Translations under genes and position numbers: made by a program
Assembly: GCA_947629395.1 (NCBI GenBank)
Contig: CANRDQ010000052.1
Coordinates: 1 to 6,125 of the forward strand
DNA: 6,125 nt
Direction: 5' to 3'
DNA from: an uncultured Bacilli bacterium
GTDB lineage: Bacteria; Bacillota_I; Bacilli_A; RF39; UBA660
Part shown: in pieces, positions 5,251-6,125 of the stretch
Position numbering within the stretch: position 1 is the stretch's first letter
How the letters are laid out: every line of letters begins with the position of its first letter
The notes under the pieces: generated by a model
Told to the model about the DNA's origin: nothing
What the model saw: the letters and a program-made list of their open reading frames with translations, nothing else
Database searches by the model: none

Positions 5251-5600
5251 CTTTTACCTACTAAAATACCTAATAAAGAAGTTATTAAAATAATTATATA
5301 ATATAAAATATTTTGTAAAGAAAAACTTTTTATAAAAAATAACATATTAATTATAAATATAATTACAATAATAGAAGCAGAGAAAACTAAATTATTGATA
5401 ATAACTTCATTCTTTTGATTTTTACCTATATTTAAATTAAATATATAAATAAGTATTAAAGATATTATAAATAATAAAGCATAATAAATACTTCTATTAA
5501 AATTAAAGAGATAGTAAATACCAGATAATATAAAAATTATAAACATAAAAGTAATTAGAAATGATATAACTAATTTAAGATTCTTTTTTAAAATATTCAT
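5232..5600 (-). CDS. Small four-helix membrane protein, possibly TIGR04086 (YrzE-like) family
   Basis: The 122-residue protein is very hydrophobic, with four predicted membrane helices at about residues 8-32, 37-59, 71-93 and 95-115. The loops are short: NFNRS, NIGKNQKNEVIINN and KSFS. The C-terminal tail KRKKDPS is basic and so probably cytoplasmic. Length, helix number and the conserved-looking I-G-K turn after helix 2 and S-L-L-G-I-L-V-G in helix 4 resemble the TIGR04086/YrzE group of Firmicutes membrane proteins of unknown function. Similarity among such AT-rich hydrophobic proteins is a weak guide. AAGAAGGTG (5606-5614, read on the minus strand) five bases before the ATG supports the start. 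It is transcribed alone, from a promoter in the divergent region, and ends in the shared terminator. Its stop codon overlaps that of the pilin-like gene by four bases of coding sequence. Confidence 0.8.
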   Translation of the reverse strand: MNILKKNLKLVISFLITFMFIIFILSGIYYLFNFNRSIYYALLFIISLILIYIFNLNIGKNQKNEVIINNLVFSASIIVIIFIINMLFFIKSFSLQNILYYIIILITSLLGILVGKRKKDPS

Positions 5601-5623
5601 TTAAACACCTTCTTTATTTAATA

Positions 5624-5652
5624 TTATGAAATTGTATAAAAAATAATACAAT
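5624..5652 (+). promoter_or_regulatory. Candidate promoter for the DUF421 gene
   Basis: TACAAT (5647-5652) is a good -10 hexamer. At 17 bases spacing the -35 is the poor TTATGA (5624-5629), three of six matches. Transcription would start near 5659, about 20 bases before the ATG. It lies on top of the minus-strand promoter, so both could not be occupied at once. Confidence 0.35.
5631..5652. repeat. Inverted repeat in the divergent promoter region
   Basis: ATTGTAT (5631-5637) and ATACAAT (5646-5652) form a perfect seven-base inverted repeat around an A-rich eight-base centre. Each arm holds the -10 hexamer of one of the two divergent promoters. It may be an operator, or merely the result of two similar -10 boxes in AT-rich DNA facing each other. 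Confidence 0.5.
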
Positions 5653-5659
5653 GAATCAA
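5631..5659 (-). promoter_or_regulatory. SigA-type promoter of the minus-strand membrane protein gene
   Basis: On the minus strand TTGATT (plus bases 5654-5659) and TACAAT (5631-5636) are separated by 17 bases. The predicted transcription start is near 5624, leaving about 24 bases of leader before the ATG at 5600. The -10 box is one arm of an inverted repeat. Confidence 0.6.
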
Positions 5660-5679
5660 ACTATTATTAGGTGATAAAT

Positions 5680-6125
5680 ATGGCATATGTATATGTACTT
5701 TTAAAAACTTTATTTTTTTATTTAGTAATAACAGTAGTTTATCGAATAATGGGAAAAAGGGAAGTAGGAGAGCTTTCAATAATAGATTTAATTGTAACTT
5801 TTTTAATTGCCGAAATAGCGGCTATTTCTATAGATAAATATAATGAGAGTATTTTCTTATCTTTAATACCTATTATTGCGATAGTTTTAATCCAAGTAAT
5901 AGTAGCGAAAATATCCTTAAAAAGTGGTAATGTACGTAACACGGTAGATGGTCAACCTTCTGTAATTATAAATAAAGCGAAAATCAATTTTAAAGAGATG
6001 ATAAAGCAGAGATATAATCTAGATGATTTGTTAACTCAACTTCGAATTAAAGGTATTAAAAGTATTGAAGAAGTTGATTATGCGATTTTAGAAAATAATG
6101 GTAAACTATCTATTTTTCAAAAATG
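5680..6125 (+). CDS. YetF-type (DUF421) membrane protein, 5' part (3' end outside window)
   Basis: The visible 148 residues contain three hydrophobic helices, at about 3-23, 33-50 and 56-77. The family block RIMGKREVGELSIIDLIV spans the first loop and the start of the second helix, followed by AEIAAI. After the third helix a soluble domain begins with VDGQPSVIINKAKI, then YNLDDLLTQLRIKGI, EEVDYAILENNGKLSIF and a final Gln-Lys. These are the standard DUF421 landmarks (dGxPxxLIxxGxI, LDDLxxxLR, VxxAxLExxGxLSV). In Bacillus, relatives such as YetF and spore germination-associated YdfS/YkjA are membrane proteins whose biochemical role is poorly defined. AGGTGAT (5669-5675) four bases before the ATG supports the start. 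The frame is open to the window edge, and perhaps 50-80 residues are missing. Confidence 0.92.
   Translation, partial: MAYVYVLLKTLFFYLVITVVYRIMGKREVGELSIIDLIVTFLIAEIAAISIDKYNESIFLSLIPIIAIVLIQVIVAKISLKSGNVRNTVDGQPSVIINKAKINFKEMIKQRYNLDDLLTQLRIKGIKSIEEVDYAILENNGKLSIFQK

Noticed and set aside
5093..5293. A 66-codon plus-strand frame overlapping the end of the pilin-like gene
   Set aside because: It is out of frame with the clear pilin-like coding sequence, has no ribosome binding site and its composition is that of AT-rich shadow reading.
5739..5942. A 67-codon minus-strand frame inside the DUF421 gene
   Set aside because: It is antisense to a well-recognised coding region and has no start signals.

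Overview
The window is AT-rich DNA (roughly 30% GC by eye) from a low-GC Firmicute. It is probably a member of class Bacilli or a Bacilli-derived, Mollicutes-like gut lineage of the uncultured RF39 type. The mutL-miaA pair and a ylbD-ylbE-ylbF-rsmD block, which matches the order of the Bacillus subtilis ylb region, support this. TGA ends ylbE and rsmD and Trp is encoded by TGG, so the standard bacterial code applies, not the Mycoplasma code. The lineage is an inference from gene content and codon bias only.

Layout from left to right. (1) 1-1866: the 3' part of mutL (mismatch repair endonuclease) followed closely by miaA (tRNA dimethylallyltransferase), co-transcribed. (2) 1867-2636: a rearranged patch. 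A good promoter and ribosome binding site lead into an ATG, but only eight codons follow. About 40 codons of the C-terminal part of a P-type cation ATPase then lie in reverse orientation, and they run straight into a Cof/YidA-type HAD phosphatase that has lost its first ~75-80 residues, including the catalytic nucleophile. A terminator closes the remnant. (3) 2669-4134: ylbD, ylbE, ylbF and rsmD, tightly packed with a 1-nt overlap (ylbD/ylbE) and a 20-nt overlap (ylbF/rsmD). (4) 4168-5235: a secreted or membrane-tethered protein with a type IV prepilin-like leader, a Gly/Ser-rich beta domain and a C-terminal discoidin-like (F5/8 type C-like) domain. It stands where coaD would be in Bacillus. 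(5) 5232-5600, minus strand: a small four-helix membrane protein, converging on the pilin-like gene through a shared terminator. (6) 5680-6125: the 5' part of a YetF-type (DUF421) membrane protein, diverging from the previous gene out of a compact intergenic region with overlapping promoters.

Most of the window is housekeeping: DNA repair, tRNA modification, 16S rRNA methylation and small conserved Bacilli proteins. The accessory content is the pilin-like adhesin candidate and the two envelope proteins. The two most unusual items are the reverse ATPase fragment replacing the 5' end of the HAD gene and the fusion of a prepilin leader to a discoidin-like domain. I found no RNA genes, CRISPR arrays or insertion sequences. 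No gene-free stretch exceeds 300 bases; the longest, 1867-1990, holds the rearranged patch.
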